Below are positions 63,678 through 64,000 of a DNA stretch of 64,000 nt, one piece after another. The DNA is from Bugula neritina (taxonomy: Eukaryota; Bryozoa; Gymnolaemata; Cheilostomatida; Bugulidae): NCBI GenBank assembly GCA_964035545.1, contig OZ037772.1, forward strand, positions 7,238,889 to 7,302,888, read 5' to 3'. Position 1 is the first letter of the stretch, and each line of letters starts with the position of its first letter. The translations under genes and the position numbers were made by a program. Under the pieces are notes generated by a model. The model was not told the DNA's origin. It made no database searches and saw only the letters and a program-made list of their open reading frames with translations.

Positions 63678-63893
63678 TAGCTGTGGTCTAGGGGTTAGAG
63701 CGTTTGCCTAGTAAACATGAAGGTCATGGGTTCGAGCCCAGACAAAGGCCATTGGTGATGTTAGGAAGAGCATCCAGTCATAACTGCTCCTGTGCCTCAT
63801 TTAAATAAGTCCTTAGCCCGCTTTAACAAAAACCCTTTTTATCAGGGGTTTCTCACAGGGATAGTGACTATAAACTTGCGTGAGTTTTTTTAT
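63678..63893 (+). mobile_element. tRNA-derived SINE with target-site duplication, youngest copy
   Basis: Flanked by a 15-bp direct repeat ATGTAACTTTTAGCT (63668-63682 and 63894-63908). Has an A-box-like GTGGTCTAGGGGTTAGAG, B box GGGTTCGAGCCC, conserved body GATGTTAGGAAGAGCATCCAG and tail CTCACAGGGATAGTGACT. LINE-driven insertion is the known mechanism for such elements. Confidence 0.93.
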
Positions 63894-63916
63894 ATGTAAC
63901 TTTTAGCTCTCTAAAA

Positions 63917-64000
63917 TAAAAAAGCTCATGTTAGATTATAGCCACAATTCCTGTGAGAAACCTAATGAAAAGGGTCATTTGAGTAGGCTAAGGACTTGCT
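63917..64000 (-). mobile_element. tRNA-derived SINE, cut by window end
   Basis: Minus-strand tail of the same family (CCTGTGAGAAACC, AAGGGTCATTTGAGTAGGCT). With the copy at 63678 it forms an inverted pair. Confidence 0.8.

Noticed and set aside
63690-63760. Possible functional tRNA gene
   Set aside because: A- and B-box-like motifs are present, but they belong to a SINE with a target-site duplication and I could not fold a full cloverleaf.

Overview
The window is nuclear DNA from an AT-rich invertebrate animal. Genes are split into short exons with GT..AG introns, and the intergenic DNA is full of microsatellites, minisatellites, tRNA-derived SINEs and small inverted-repeat elements. A Notch gene that keeps its ancestral 36 EGF repeats over 43 coding exons, beside a TRIM gene and a Pins/LGN gene, points to a slowly evolving bilaterian, most likely a lophotrochozoan such as a mollusc, annelid or brachiopod. 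The phylum is inference; the sequence alone does not fix it.

Layout. Positions 1-848 are a 23-bp AT-rich satellite that runs off the left edge. Positions 5096-6678 (+) hold the last three coding exons of a G-protein-signalling modulator (Pins/LGN/AGS3 family) with the end of one GoLoco motif and one complete GoLoco motif; its 5' part lies to the left of the window. Convergent to it, 8310-16305 (-) is a complete eight-exon TRIM-type gene (RING, two B-boxes, coiled coil, beta-propeller-like C-terminus, 618 aa). A 4.1-kb divergent intergenic region (16306-20436) follows, with a decayed copy of the RING exon and very long GT and AT tracts. Positions 20437-60458 (+) hold a full Notch receptor gene: signal peptide, 36 EGF repeats, three LNRs, heterodimerisation domain with an RVRR furin-type site, transmembrane segment, RAM WFP motif, nuclear localisation signals, ankyrin repeats, Gln-rich stretch and PEST-like tail. 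I joined all 43 exons by hand; every splice phase agrees and the sum is 7020 nt (2339 aa plus stop). Positions 60459-64000 are the 3' UTR and repeat-rich intergenic DNA.

The genes are not an operon. Notch and Pins/LGN both act in asymmetric cell division and cell-fate choice, but their proximity may be chance.

The most unusual thing I saw is how often a splice junction sits inside, or next to, a local tandem duplication of about 28-44 bp. Clear cases are the TRIM RING-exon donor, the Notch exon 9 and exon 11 donors, and the exon 8, 26 and 29 acceptors; exon 25 has a closely similar array just before its acceptor. Also notable are a dispersed repeat family whose copies end in a palindrome that differs in sequence from copy to copy but stays self-complementary, a second small TIR element family, a SINE family with a 15-bp target-site duplication, and a 41-nt microexon in the Notch tail.
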